DNA of 64,000 nt from Agrypnia vestita (taxonomy: Eukaryota; Arthropoda; Insecta; Trichoptera; Phryganeidae): positions 1 through 64,000 of the forward strand of contig JADDOH010000149.1 of assembly GCA_016648135.1 (NCBI GenBank). The letters run 5' to 3'. The translations under genes were made by a program, and so were the position numbers. This document shows, piece after piece, positions 34,757-45,196 of this stretch. Below the pieces are notes generated by a model that ran no database searches, was not told where the DNA came from, and worked only from the letters and a program-made list of their open reading frames with translations. Numbering within the stretch: the stretch's first letter is position 1; each line of letters starts with the position of its first letter.

Positions 34757-35235
34757 GTTCTAGCAGCATACCCTGCAGAATTATTCTTGTTCTAGTAGCA
34801 TACCCTGCAGAATTATTCATATTCTAGCAGCATACTCAACAGAATTATTCGCGTTCTAGCAGCACACTCTGTAGAATTATTTATGTTCTAGCAGCATACC
34901 CTGCAGAATTATTCGCGTTCTAGCAGCATACCCTGCATAATTATTCATATTCTAGCAGCATACTCAACAGAATTATTCGCGTTCTAGCAGCACACTCTGT
35001 AGAATTATTTATGTTCTAGCAGCATACCCTGCAGAATTATTCGCGTTCTAGCAGCATACCCTGCAGAATTATTCATATCCTAGCAGCATACTCAACAGAA
35101 TTATTCGCGTTCTAGCAGCATACCCTGTAGAATTATTCATGTTCTAGCAGCATACCCTGCAGAATTATTCGTGTTCTAGAAGCATAACTCAAAGAGTTTT
35201 CATGTCCTAGTAACATACTTTGTATAATTATTTGC
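34757..35235. repeat. 32-bp minisatellite, 15 units, with four-unit higher order
   Basis: Fifteen units of gttctagcagcataccctgc plus twelve bases are contiguous; all but one are 32 bp. Variants recur in the order A-B-C-D in units 2-5, 6-9 and 10-13, giving a 128-bp higher-order period. No spacers, so it is not a CRISPR array. Confidence 0.9.
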
Positions 35236-36060
35236 TTCGCGTATTTTTTAGACACTCTTATTTTTATTTATTCATGTATTATTAAATCTTTACGTAAGCA
35301 AGACGTATTTTAACGAAAGTCGTATTTTATTTCATTTAATTTCGTACTGAGTATTTTTAGTAAAAATGTTATTTTATTATAGCCCGACGTATTTACAATA
35401 GTATTTAAGTTTTTAAGAGTATTTAGTTAGATCCTTTTTTTTCTCATGATTGTTTCAAAATTTACAAGCTCGTAGTAATTTTAATAATCATGGCATCAGA
35501 TGTGGTGCCTAATTGTGGACATGGAATTTTCGTTAGTTCGTGTGTATTTATTTTGGTGGTTTTTGGTCTGGTACTTTAAGCTTTTATGATTTTTCACTTT
35601 CAAAATCAAACACTTCTGAAAAATTTTTCATTCTAAATAGTAAAAACACCCTTTCTTGACCGCTCTCCAAACCTTAAATGTGCAAAAATTTTAAAATATT
35701 GAAAGTCCTAACCACGCATATAAAAAAATATTATGATTATTATCATATAAACAATTACATATCTAATTCAATTTCAATTTCAATTTCAATTCAATTCAAT
35801 TTCAATTTTTTCAATTTCAATTTTTATTTATTACATAATATTTACATTACAAACATTATGTTCAATGCATACATATTATTAACTTACATCTAAAAATATA
35901 CATATACACATATACATACACATCCATATACACATATACATAAACACATATGTATACATACATACACATATACATATACATACATACATACACACACACA
36001 TATACATATTGTGTATTAAAATACTAATTTATTATTAAACAATTATTAAACAATTAAAAG
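35236..36060. other. AT-rich DNA with microsatellites
   Basis: (aatttc)n lies at about 35766-35826 and an (acatat/acac)n tract at 35897-36010. No gene is seen. Confidence 0.7.
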
Positions 36061-36077
36061 TGACCTGTACAATCTGG

Positions 36078-37689
36078 TCAAAGGTGTAGGAGAATCCTGC
36101 TTCGGAAAACCCCCTCAGACACATGGAATATATCAATATCCAAAGCGATCTTGTTCAGCATAGCTGTAGCTTTTCCAACAGGCATAACCATCGGCAGGTT
36201 GGTCCTGTATATTGGAATGTGAAACAATCTATGCTGACGATGTCTAAGGTAATTATCAGGAACATACAAACCAATGCTCTGCATAATTTCAGTATTGTCG
36301 ATCGTACCGCGCAACAATCGATAAAAATGTGTAATCAAATACACATTCCTTCTAGTCTCTAAACTATTGTAGCCAAGCATACCCTGGAGAAACTCGGTTG
36401 GGTAAAGCCAAGGATAATGCCCGTACTCTCTCATGTAGAGATATCTCAGAAACTTCTTTTGGACTTCCTCCACCATAAGAGAGTACTTGCTCTCATGTGG
36501 CCCCCAGATCATCGAGCCACTCTCGAGTCTACTCCGCACCAAAGAGTTGTAAAGAGTTCTCAGTACACGGGTATTCTCGAAAACCCTGGCAGTACGCAGA
36601 ACAAATCCTAACATTCTCAGAGCATTACCACTGATCGTCTCTATGTGATCGTGAAATGTCAGGCAGCTTACAAATTTAACACCTAGATCTTTAACATTCG
36701 ATGTTCTTGTCAGATTTTGGTCGTTCATTTTGTAGCGAAAAAATAGAGTTTTTTAGGCCCTAGTGAAGGATGTAACCGAACACTTGGAAACATTAAACAA
36801 AAGTTTATTTCGTCTTCCCCATTCACATATATTTGATTTATCTGTTTGGAGAAGATGAAAATCGTCCAAAGTTGACACCTTTAAGAAAAGCTTTAAGTCA
36901 TCCGCAAATAACAGAAAGCGCGAGTTTAAAATTACATTTTTTATATTATTGATAAAAATCGAGAACAACAATGGACCCAGGTTAGATCCTTGCGGGACAC
37001 CCGAGAAGATATAGAAGCACTTTGACGCGAATAGACCGTAGGAGATGTATTGGTTCCTATTTTGGAGGTAGCTCGCCATAAATTTTAGCATACCATCCGA
37101 GAAACCAATCTCATACAACCTTTTCAATAAGACATCATGGTTGACTGTATCAAAGGCTTTGGCGAAGTAATTATATGAACAGTCTACCTGATGTCCCGCG
37201 TCCAGAGCTTCCGTGACATAATTTGTGAAAATCATCAGATTGGTCTCAACCGAGCGGCCCTTCCTGAATCCATGTTGTTCATCAATTATAAACGGCTCTA
37301 CTCGGGAAGCGACGGTTTTACTTATTATGATTTCAAATACCTTAGCTGGTGTAGAGAGAACAGCTAAAGGTCTATAATTTTCTACGGATAACTTAGAACC
37401 ACTATTGTGTATGGGAGTAACTTTTGACGTCTTCCATGTTTCCGGGAAGACCCCTGTATTTACAGAAAGATTAAACAAAAAACATAGCGGTTTTTTTATC
37501 AGTTCCACACAGCCTTTTAAGAAGAATGTTGGAATGAGATCTGGCCCAAGAGAATGGGTATTACTTAGATTTTTAATAGTGTCGGCCACATCCTTTTCAT
37601 TGATATATTGAACATCAATAGACTGTGCACCGATCGGAGAACATGTTTTAGCAATATTAATATCGAGAAGCGGAGGTTCATTACTCTAG
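36078..37689 (-). pseudogene. Retrotransposon reverse transcriptase, inactivated
   Basis: The frame from about 37689 gives the RT fingers (Leu-Gly-Pro-Asp-Leu-Ile-Pro), palm motif A region (Phe-Ala-Lys-Ala-Phe-Asp), Gly-Val-Pro-Gln-Gly-Ser and the catalytic Phe-Ala-Asp-Asp. In motif A the first, catalytic Asp is replaced by Tyr (TAC where GAC is expected), consistent with a single G to T change. A TAG at about 36753 interrupts the frame, which continues in phase from 36728 to the stop at 36078. The encoded enzyme would be dead. Confidence 0.75.
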
Positions 37690-38893
37690 ACTGTTTTAAA
37701 ATGACCTGCAAACGCCTCGGCAATATCTGCACCCCGTACCATTTTTTCGCCCCAATCAAGGAAGCAATATTCCCACCATCCGCTTTTTGGGATTTTATAT
37801 AGGCCCAGAACGTATTAGGGTCTTGTAGAATATTGTTTTCCATCCTGGAAATGAACTCTCGGTGTGCCAATCGAATGCTACGTCTTACGATAGATCTGTA
37901 ATGTCCAAACATTTCATAATCGCTGTGACGGCCAAAGGCTTTCCAGTTTTTATGATAGAAATGTTTAGTTCGTATATCCCTAACAATATCCCTAGAAAAC
38001 CATTCCGGATATCGCCTTCCGCCGGTAGCCTGAGATTTTCGTGGGAAGCAGGAATCTAGTACACCCTCGACAGTATAATAAAAATATTGTACCGCCTCAT
38101 TCACATCCGATATGGTATACATCTCGCCCCAGTCGGTAGCGTCCATAAGAGAGTACAGTCTGTCGAAGTCACCTTTATCAAAGTTCCAGCCCCTCCGACG
38201 AACCGTACCCTCCCGGGGAACTCTAGTTCGACGGGGGCGATATGAAATCGGATTGTAACAAAATTCAAGTGCGGGATGGTAATTATCTTCTTTCGTAAGA
38301 GGTGATAATGACCGAGAAATATCAACTGCCCTTCTACAAAATATTAAATCCAGAGTTCTATTTCTGGAGTTCAAAATATTATTATACTGCGAGAGACCTA
38401 ACATAGAGCACAAAAAAATTAACTCAGCTTCTACGCTCGAATTGTCACGAGCTGACTGCAGGTTAAAGTCTCCCAATATAATGAGGTTTTTATCCTGAAG
38501 TAGTTCTAAACTGGATAACATCTTGTCGAAGAACAGTCGATACATATCAGTCTCGCTCGCCGGAGGAAAATATAATACACAAACGAGCGTAATATCGAGT
38601 TCGTATGTCAGTTTTACCCAGAGATCTTCATTGGACGTTTCCAAAATAGAAAAACGCTCGACTTGCAAGTTTTCTCTATTTCTCACTCCCAACAAACATC
38701 CCCCACCCTGCCTGTGGCCACCGCGATCTCGCCTTATTGTAAAATTACCATCGAAAAGTTCGGAGTCGAAAACGCTAGCATTCAACCAGGTCTCGGTTAG
38801 TGCTATGATGTCAAGATCACAAGCCGAAACATTGTTGTAAAAATTCACACATTTCGTTTTTATTCCCCGAACATTCTGATAATAAAATATCAA
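37565..38893 (-). pseudogene. Retrotransposon APE-type endonuclease domain, frameshifted end
   Basis: The frame opens with Tyr-Gln-Asn-Val-Arg-Gly and contains Thr-Glu-Thr-Trp-Leu (about residue 34), Leu-Gly-Asp-Phe-Asn (about 140), and a His-Pro motif (about 207) as in APE endonucleases, then a linker to the RT. The last ~40 codons before the stop at 37565 are out of frame, so a one-base change near 37690 separates endonuclease from RT. The Met at 38893 is followed directly by the domain, so a true start may lie upstream. Confidence 0.75.
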
Positions 38894-39191
38894 TTTTTCG
38901 CTTGCTAGGTAAGTACTCGAATTCAGAACTATTTAATAATTAAACTCGTACGCGAAATTTAATAAATGTTCGTATCGAACAGATAACAAATGATTCCAGT
39001 TCCATTGAAAATCTATAAAAACGCTGCGGACCGATTTTTTTCATTTCCAACCAACAGCCGTCCCGAGGTGGTTTGTTTGAAAATTTTGTCTGTACCTATT
39101 TCGAATTTACAAAGTATCATTTTTTTGCGTTTTCGTCCACATCGCGTATTTGAATAATATTTTCTATCGGCTCTTCTATATTTTCTATCTA
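38894..39191. other. Spacer upstream of the Arg-rich ORF
   Basis: AT-rich sequence with no clear TATA box or repeat. It may hold the promoter of 39192-39443. Confidence 0.35.
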
Positions 39192-39443
39192 ATGGACTCG
39201 GATTACGACGACAGCGATTCTGAAACCAACAATCCGCTTCTGAAGAAGCAGCCCTGCCCCATCCACGACCCTCCGGGGCACACCAACACCGCGTCCTCGA
39301 AGACGTTAGGAAGGAAGAGCGCCAGAGGCCCCAAGATCATCGGCGCACGCAGAAGACGCAGGTCCGGCAGGCGCAGGCGTCGCTCCAGGTCAAGGAGAGG
39401 CCGTCGCCGTAGGAGACGAGCCATCTGCCCCGAAGACGAATAG
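39192..39443 (+). CDS. Arg-rich protamine-like small protein (83 aa), hypothetical
   Basis: The ATG at 39192 (context ctaATGG) opens 83 codons to TAG at 39441. An in-frame ATG at 39150 would add 14 hydrophobic codons and seems less likely. Residues 1-12 are acidic (Asp/Ser), 13-45 hold two Cys, His and Pro residues, and about 46-77 form a very basic tail with runs of five or six Arg separated by Ser or Gly. It ends Ala-Ile-Cys-Pro-Glu-Asp-Glu. The GC content is much higher than the surroundings, as in the SLC6 exons. The composition is like insect protamines and other sperm nuclear basic proteins. I recognise no specific homologue, and the opposite strand is also open, so function is an inference. 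Confidence 0.45.
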   Translation: MDSDYDDSDSETNNPLLKKQPCPIHDPPGHTNTASSKTLGRKSARGPKIIGARRRRRSGRRRRRSRSRRGRRRRRRAICPEDE

Positions 39444-39506
39444 CCCCGAATAGCCCCCAGCTCGCTCAGCATCGCCATGCCAGTCAGAATCCACACATTG
39501 CGGATT

Positions 39507-39573
39507 TGGCGTAGATTTGCGACTCGCTTCGTCCGTTATAACGACGCACGAAGCGAGTCGCAAATCTACGCCA
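39507..39573. repeat. Perfect 26-bp inverted repeat with 15-nt loop
   Basis: Arms 39507-39532 and 39548-39573 are exact complements (tggcgtagatttgcgactcg plus six), and the loop contains the palindrome gttataac. It starts 63 bp after the stop of the Arg-rich ORF. It could act as a structured RNA or be a tiny foldback. Confidence 0.9.
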
Positions 39574-41008
39574 CGATATTGATGCGAAACCGCAAGCTCT
39601 AAATTTTTCGTCCGTACCTCATCTGACGACATTTAATATTTAAATTGTTTGTCCTTGTACTGTACAAAAATATCCCTAGCAAATTAATTTATTGTGTTTA
39701 TATTCTTCAAAGTGAGATCTAGTTTGTTTTTTTTTATTATTTAATATTACAGTATGTCGCACTAAATTCTAATCTGTCGCGCTTTCGTGATTTTATTTTT
39801 AGCTCTATATTTTTTCACGTGATTAATATGAACTACATTGTTATAAAACTAAATGAAATACATCGTTGCTTAGCGATAGCGGCCAAATTATTTTTCGTTT
39901 TATTTGAATTGTAAAATGGTATCCATGGTTGTGTGATTAATTGATTCGTTTTATTTCAAAAAAACCTATTTCTTGATCTGATAAATTAAAATTCCTTTAA
40001 ATCTTGTTTAGAAAAAGAATTCAATATGTGTTATAATTTTGTCACGAGTATAGACAAGATAGAACGCCACATATTCTTTTCCAATAACTGACATTCACTC
40101 TTGGACGTTTTTGATATTTTGTGCCATCCACAAATAAAAATGAAGGCGATTTATAGATGTAATAGCACTGTTAAATTTGATGGTATCCTACATATGCCCA
40201 TCAATAAATAAATATTAATTTGATTGTTTTCTACAAACATGGGCGTTGATTACTTATAACAATTATGGCTGTTATTTTTAATAAATTTGGTGATACGCGG
40301 ATATTTTTTAAATACTGTAAATATCATAAATATGATTATAATTTTAATTTACAAAGGTATTAGAAAAGTTCCTCAGACCACTAAAATATATGGACCTGGA
40401 CTAATGTAAATTTCTTGATAGTCTAATGTGCGGCTGGTTCCAATACGTTTGAAAAATACTAGGAGTTTGTTAATTTTTAAACAATTGTGACTTAGTCCTC
40501 GGAGTATAATGGTAAATAGGCATCGTTAAATATTTGTTAAGACTCATTTTCGAACTAATTATAAAATAATAACCCATAAAAACATAGTTTTCCTTATAAA
40601 TCCATTCCATTCGAGGTCTGTTTCCATTATTGTATTGGTTGTCATTTCACAGAATAACGAGCTTTTATTTTGTGGCAATTTTAAATAAAGAAGTAATTTC
40701 TTAAGCGTCAATGATTTAAATAATTTTATAATAGTACCAGAAAGTAGGTACTTGCCCGACCATCTATACCTATAAAATTCGATGCATGTCTGTCTATCTG
40801 TTCTCTATAAAAATGTCTATCTGTTCCCTTTGTCCAATTAGACTAAAATTTTACTTACCTATGATTTAGGACCTGGCGCTTAACAGGCGATATTTCTTTC
40901 TTTTTTTTAGCACCAGTCGAGTTTAGAAAGCAACTCTCATTTTTTTTATTTTTTTTTATTATTACGCATCAACAGCTTCGGCGAATTAAGAGAACGCAAA
41001 GAACTCAC
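39574..41008. other. AT-rich DNA between the Arg-rich ORF and the SLC6 exon
   Basis: No exon, RNA gene or transposon is recognised. The remaining SLC6 3' exons (TM9-12) were looked for here and not found. Confidence 0.45.
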
Positions 41009-41210
41009 CGGTGACGTAAGGTTTCCTGATCCTCTTGAATATGTCGATGTCGAAGATGGTGCACAGCATCCCCTCCATGATGCCGATCTGGGAGCCCAGC
41101 CCCAGCGAGAGCAGCATCAGGAAGAAGATGATGGACCAGAAGGGAGCGCCGGGCAGCTCGACGATGGCCTGCGTGAACACGATGAAGGCGAGCCCCGTGC
41201 CCTCGGCGGC
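41009..41210 (-). CDS. Orphan SLC6 transporter exon: EL4 end to TM8 region
   Basis: This exon encodes 67 codons plus one base. The acceptor is gcttgaacag|GCC and the donor is CACCG|gtgagt. It contains Gly-Thr-Gly-Leu-Ala-Phe-Ile-Val-Phe-Thr-Gln and Leu-Gly-Leu-Gly-Ser, typical of the loop and TM8 of the SLC6A15/A17 group, where many relatives have Leu-Gly-Leu-Asp-Ser for the Na2 site. SLC6 proteins are Na+-coupled carriers of amino acids or related solutes at membranes. The substrate here is unknown. It is the last exon found on the 3' side. Confidence 0.9.
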
Positions 41211-42767
41211 CTGTTCAAGCAAACATTTCGTCATTGTTCCGTTTCCTTCTTCGGGTGAGTGTAGACTGAAGAGTGAATTAACGTAACTTTTCTCTCTCTC
41301 TAAAAAAATTGACAATCTTGAGCAAAACCTTTGAACAGAAATCGCTAGGTGGCGCCAAGATTCCGATCCATTTAATAATTAATATAAAATACTTAACGAA
41401 ACTGTTTTCTCTCTCCTACGAAAAAATAACAAATTTAACTTAGGCGGGGGTTAAAAATAGGCCAACGATATGAGATATCAATTTTTTGTATCATTGGATG
41501 TAGTGAAGGGTACGCTCTGTACTACGTACCACAATGTAGTACTATATTATAGTGAAGCGCACATTTCACATGTTTGTTAGTGAACTGCATACTACAAACT
41601 TTACACTTCAAACTGCACATCTCAAATCGCACATTTCAAACTGCTACACTTCAAATTTCATACTTCGAACTACACACTTCAATCTTGTGAAAATTTTTGG
41701 TCGATTTTGCTTGATGTAGTTAAAACGACCTTTTTAAATCCCCCCCCCCCCCGTCAGATTTTATGTTTTTGGGAAGTTATTGTAGATAAAACGACTCGTT
41801 TTGTAGTAGGTACTACAATTAGTTCACTTCATGTAGTTTATTGAAGTAGATGAAGCGTGTAATGTTTCGGTACCTGCTACAAATATAGCGCACATTTTGT
41901 AGTCTTCAAAGTGTGAACGTGTGCGTGTTGGCATATATATATTGCATTCAATAATCTAGTCATTTAAAAGTTTTTATAGTGAAATTTTTGCCCTCCTGTT
42001 TAAACGTCTTTATATTCACTGTGTTTTGAATTATATTTGACAGGTTATCGAAGATTTTAAGCCCTTTGTACATCAGATAATTTTGTGAGGTGTTTATCTT
42101 TTTCTTCTGAAGTTTTATGATGTCGCCTTGTATTGTATTAGTAAAAATCCTTATTTCGTTTCATCCTTTTGATTAATAGTCTGTGTTTGATTTTAAATAT
42201 TTGTACCAATACATTATATTTTATTCTTTGATTTACTGTTTTTAATTTTAGGTCATTCAACATTTTTGTTATTTTTGTTCTATTACACTTCAATATTATA
42301 CGCATCGCTTTGTTATGTACCATTTGAAGTTTCTTTAGCATTCCTTCTTTGCTTATAAATAATATACTCGAACAATAATCAATGTGCGGTAGAATCATAG
42401 TATTGTATGTTAATAAACTTGTATTTTTGCAATTTTCTTCACAACATATTCAGTGTTTTATGTAAACGTTAGTTTTGAATCTATAATTATTACACCTAGG
42501 TATTTTATACTGTCTACGTTTTCTAATATCTCATTTTCTAGTTTCACTTTATATTTGGTTGTTCTTTTTTTGCTTCCAATTTAATAATTTTTTCGGTTGG
42601 TTGAGTAGTAATCGCTAGATGGCGCCAGGGTTCCGGTCCATTCATTTAATTAAGAGTTAATACTCATCGTAACCATTTTCATTCTTCTACAAGAAAATTG
42701 ATTTAGGTGGGGTCTGAAATGGGCAGAAAATAACAAAATGGAAGAAGGTGTCATATTTAAGAGTGAC
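41211..42767 (-). other. SLC6 intron with a retrotransposon fragment
   Basis: It contains repeated short phrases near 41540-41690 (cacttcaaactgcacat type), a poly-C tract at 41743 and the minus-strand retrotransposon piece at 41990-42600. The sequence atcgctagatggcgccag occurs both at about 41341 (variant) and 42611, just beside the two exons. Confidence 0.55.
41990..42600 (-). pseudogene. CR1/Jockey-like RT C-terminal fragment in an SLC6 intron
   Basis: Minus-strand frames give Lys-Tyr-Leu-Gly-Val-Ile-Ile-Asp (about 42510-42490) and then His-Ile-Asp-Tyr-Cys-Ser-Ser with a Leu-Gln-x-Val-His-Asn-Lys-Ala-Met-Arg motif (42398-42138), the thumb/C-terminal region downstream of the RT palm. The catalytic part is missing. 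Confidence 0.65.
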
Positions 42768-42915
42768 CTCGTCGAGCTGCTTGGAGAGGCTGCAGACCTC
42801 CAGGCCCATGGAGTGGAAGGTGCTGTTGTCCAGGGAGTGGAGCGCCGCATCGTACGCCTCCGCCGTGACGTTTCTGACCGGGATCACGTGGTGCTGGAAC
42901 ATCTTGCCCATGTTT
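42768..42915 (-). CDS. Orphan SLC6 transporter exon: extracellular loop 4
   Basis: 148 bp: one base completing a codon plus 49 codons. The acceptor is ttgttccag|AAAC and the donor GACGAG|gtcact, which is weaker than the others. It holds two N-glycosylation-type sites (Asn-Val-Thr, Asn-Ser-Thr) and a Leu-Glu-Val-Cys block matching the extracellular loop between TM7 and TM8 in the SLC6A15/A17 group. Phase fits both neighbours. Confidence 0.85.
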
Positions 42916-43018
42916 CTGGAACAAAATACATTGTTGGGATCTTAACATTGTCATCCCAACACTTAATAGACGAAAATAAAAAAATAATAAACGAGACGTA
43001 GGTGTTGCCTGCCCAACG

Positions 43019-43386
43019 TAACTTGGCGTGCGGCAGGATTGGAACTAAAACCCGCCCCGCCCGCACCCGGCGGCAACCCCGAGCCCTGACATTCTTGATT
43101 ACCAATATACACTGAATTATTATGTCCAAAACAGTCCGGGGTGGTGCAAGAACATGCGCCAATGAAGTATTAAAGTTTTGCGAAGCTGAAAAAGCAAATA
43201 ATGGACCGATATTACCGTCTGATAGTTTGACAGTTAGAGCGGCCGCCGCGGAGCGCGCTGTTACCCGACCAAATTTATATTGACACTGGTCACCGGACAT
43301 TCAGTACATTATGTATTGTGTAATAAATTTACAACCTAGCAACTTTTGTTTCGCGACAGGGGCGCCCTTCCCCGCACGCCAAGTTA
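43019..43386. mobile_element. MITE with TAACTTGGCGTGCGG ends, copy 1
   Basis: The left end taacttggcgtgcgg (43019-43033) and right end ccgcacgccaagtta (43372-43386) are perfect 15-bp inverted repeats. The interior matches 62785-63209 in the opposite orientation. It lies in an SLC6 intron. The minus-strand frame at 42884-43300 is a shadow. Confidence 0.75.
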
Positions 43387-43423
43387 TCGTGGTGGCACTC
43401 TATACGACGGTCCTCAAAGACAT

Positions 43424-43520
43424 ATCTGCCTTGGAGCTTCTAAACTGGAGAGAGCTGGCACTAAACAGAGACGAGTGGAGGAAGACTCTTGAGGAGGCCA
43501 AGACCCGCCAGGGGCTGTAG
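43424..43520 (+). pseudogene. Non-LTR retrotransposon C-terminal tail
   Basis: About 30 codons (Trp-Arg-Glu-Leu-Ala, Asn-Arg-Asp-Glu-Trp-Arg, Glu-Ala-Lys-Thr-Arg-x-Gly-Leu-stop) match the final residues typical of RTE/R4-type ORFs, followed by a gatgatgatga tail. Only the extreme 3' end remains. Confidence 0.5.
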
Positions 43521-44281
43521 AGCCAAGAGTGGTGATGATGAGGTATACGACGGTGTTTATTTCTTTCAGTTTTTACTTATGAGAAGAGACAGGGAGAAAG
43601 AAGGACATGACGGCTATCCGTCAAACGTCGAAATATAAACATGAGTCCAACGCGACATTGACAATTTTGCCATAATTTTACATCAGGACGCTGTGGGAGA
43701 AGAAATTAATAAATGCATATGTGGGGTATGAAAGCAAAGCCAGAAATATCATTAAAAAATTTTATGCAGTCACCGAGAATTACTAATTTATAATGTATGG
43801 AATTCGGGATTTTACAGGAAATATAGCTTATAAATTAATAGGAATCATGATTTTGGAAGAGATGGATACGAACAATCTAAAATTCAGTACATTTAAAATT
43901 AGTAATCCTTGGTGACAGCATTCAAAACATTTTTTGGATATAGCTGCCTTTTCTTTTATAACCCACATATAAAATCAACTTTTTTCTGTGAGCTTTAAAT
44001 ACAGCATTAGTACCTATTTCATGTAATTCTAGTCGAAACATGATAATTGTGAGGTTACGTTTGCGATAGGTACTTCGGTAATCGGTTTGAAGCTCCGCCA
44101 GACCAGACCGCCTGTATAAGAAGGCACCGGAGAAATCAATTCCTTTTCTAAAGTCATAGGTAGCGTCGTAAGTGCCAAATTTCAGCTCGATCGGGCTTTG
44201 GGAAGCGGGTGAAATATTTATTAAAAGATTCCGTCTAGATAAACAGATGAAGCTAATATAAGCGTGGTGAAATAGACTCAC
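43521..44281 (-). other. SLC6 intron, no gene
   Basis: Non-coding. The phrase gccaaatttcagctcgatcg (about 44178) resembles a retroposon 3' UTR. Confidence 0.45.
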
Positions 44282-44523
44282 ATGTCGATGCACTTGTCCA
44301 CGTTACTCATGGCCTTGAAGCCCAGGATGGAGAAGATGACGACGCTGGCGTAGATGGCGGTGAAGGCGTTGCAGAAGCTGACGAGTACCACGTCCCGCAC
44401 GCAGTTGTTCTTGGGCGGGTTGTAGGAGCCGAAGGCGATCAGCGAGCCGAACGCCAGCCCGAAGGAGTAGAACACCTGCGTGGCGGCGTCCAGCCACACC
44501 GTGGGGTCCAGCAGCTTCTCCAC
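44282..44523 (-). CDS. Orphan SLC6 transporter exon: TM6-TM7
   Basis: 80 codons plus two bases. The acceptor is cttggcag|GTG and the donor CGACAT|gtgagt. It encodes Asp-Ala-Ala-Thr-Gln-Val-Phe-Tyr-Ser-Phe-Gly-Leu-Ala-Phe-Gly (the unwound TM6, part of the substrate/ion site), Ser-Tyr-Asn, then TM7 with an Asn and a Ser in the segment that coordinates chloride in other family members. The residues fit the SLC6A15/A17 orphan group. GC-rich composition contrasts with the introns. Confidence 0.92.
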
Positions 44524-45085
44524 CTGCCAAGTCAACACACCACGTTCAATAAAGAATGGACGACAATCGCCTCGCGATGCCTGGCGTGTACTATTCGAGG
44601 TTTTTAGGAGTCATTGCACCATCTAGCACGTGGCGCTCGAATGATGATATAGTTTAGGAGGGCTCCGTGTAGCAGCGCCTTCGAAATAATATTTAATATG
44701 TCAAACAATAAAAGACAGAGGAGGAACATCTCTACTTTTTCTTACCTCTTTTGTAACCATTTGTGACAACGGGTGTATAAAAAATATCAAAGAGGTTTAG
44801 TAAACAGAGATGACACAAATAAAGCAGCCCTTAGTATAGGCACGGGGAGCTGAGGCGTGGGGCATCCAATGCCCAGCAATCTCGCTCACAGATCTCAAAA
44901 TTACGTTTTCGTAAACGTGTGCAAATGCGTATTCTATAATTATTATACTTTTTGGAGTTGGCTTATCGGGCCTATCGGGCAACCGGCTGTCGGCCAGTTG
45001 GCCTGTCGGGCAATCGGCTGTCGAGCAGTTATCCGGCACCCATTTTCAACCAGATTATTTAGCGCATCCATATTTGTTGACTGAC
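44524..45085 (-). other. SLC6 intron, no gene
   Basis: Non-coding. A patch of near-repeats (ggcctatcgggcaaccggct type) lies at 44965-45035. Confidence 0.5.
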
Positions 45086-45196
45086 CTTTGGAGTGTACAT
45101 GTGGATGAGTCCAGCGCCAGCTCCCTTGAGGGTGATGCCTCGGATGAAGAAGATAGTCAGCACCAGGTAGGGGAAGAGAGATGTAAAATATACCAC
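45086..45196 (-). CDS. Orphan SLC6 transporter exon: TM5
   Basis: Exactly 37 codons in phase 0. The acceptor is cttgtttcag|GTG and the donor CCAAAG|gtcagt. It encodes [10 protein letters not shown] followed by a hydrophobic TM5 and Leu-Lys-Gly-Ala, ending His-Met-Tyr-Thr-Pro-Lys. This strongly matches the SLC6 signature region between TM4 and TM6. Confidence 0.92.

Larger units (their letters stand above)
36061..38893 (-). mobile_element. Jockey/CR1-like non-LTR retrotransposon, nearly complete ORF2
   Basis: On the minus strand, endonuclease (37690-38893), RT (36753-37690) and a C-terminal region (36078-36728) follow each other with one frameshift and one internal stop. The 3' end, running into sequence related to 14095-14266 and 63520-63666, lies near 36061. 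ORF1 is not seen upstream. At least three copies of the 3' end exist in the window, so the family has been active. Confidence 0.85.

Noticed and set aside
34757..35235. Possible CRISPR array of 32-bp repeats
   Set aside because: Units are contiguous with no spacers, and the genome is eukaryotic. It is a minisatellite.
39203..39632. Minus-strand frames opposite the Arg-rich ORF as the SLC6 C-terminal exon
   Set aside because: No transmembrane pattern or SLC6 signature was visible, and the plus-strand frame has a more protein-like composition.
42884..43300. 138-codon minus-strand frame in an SLC6 intron
   Set aside because: It spans the MITE 43019-43386 and part of the adjoining exon in the wrong context.
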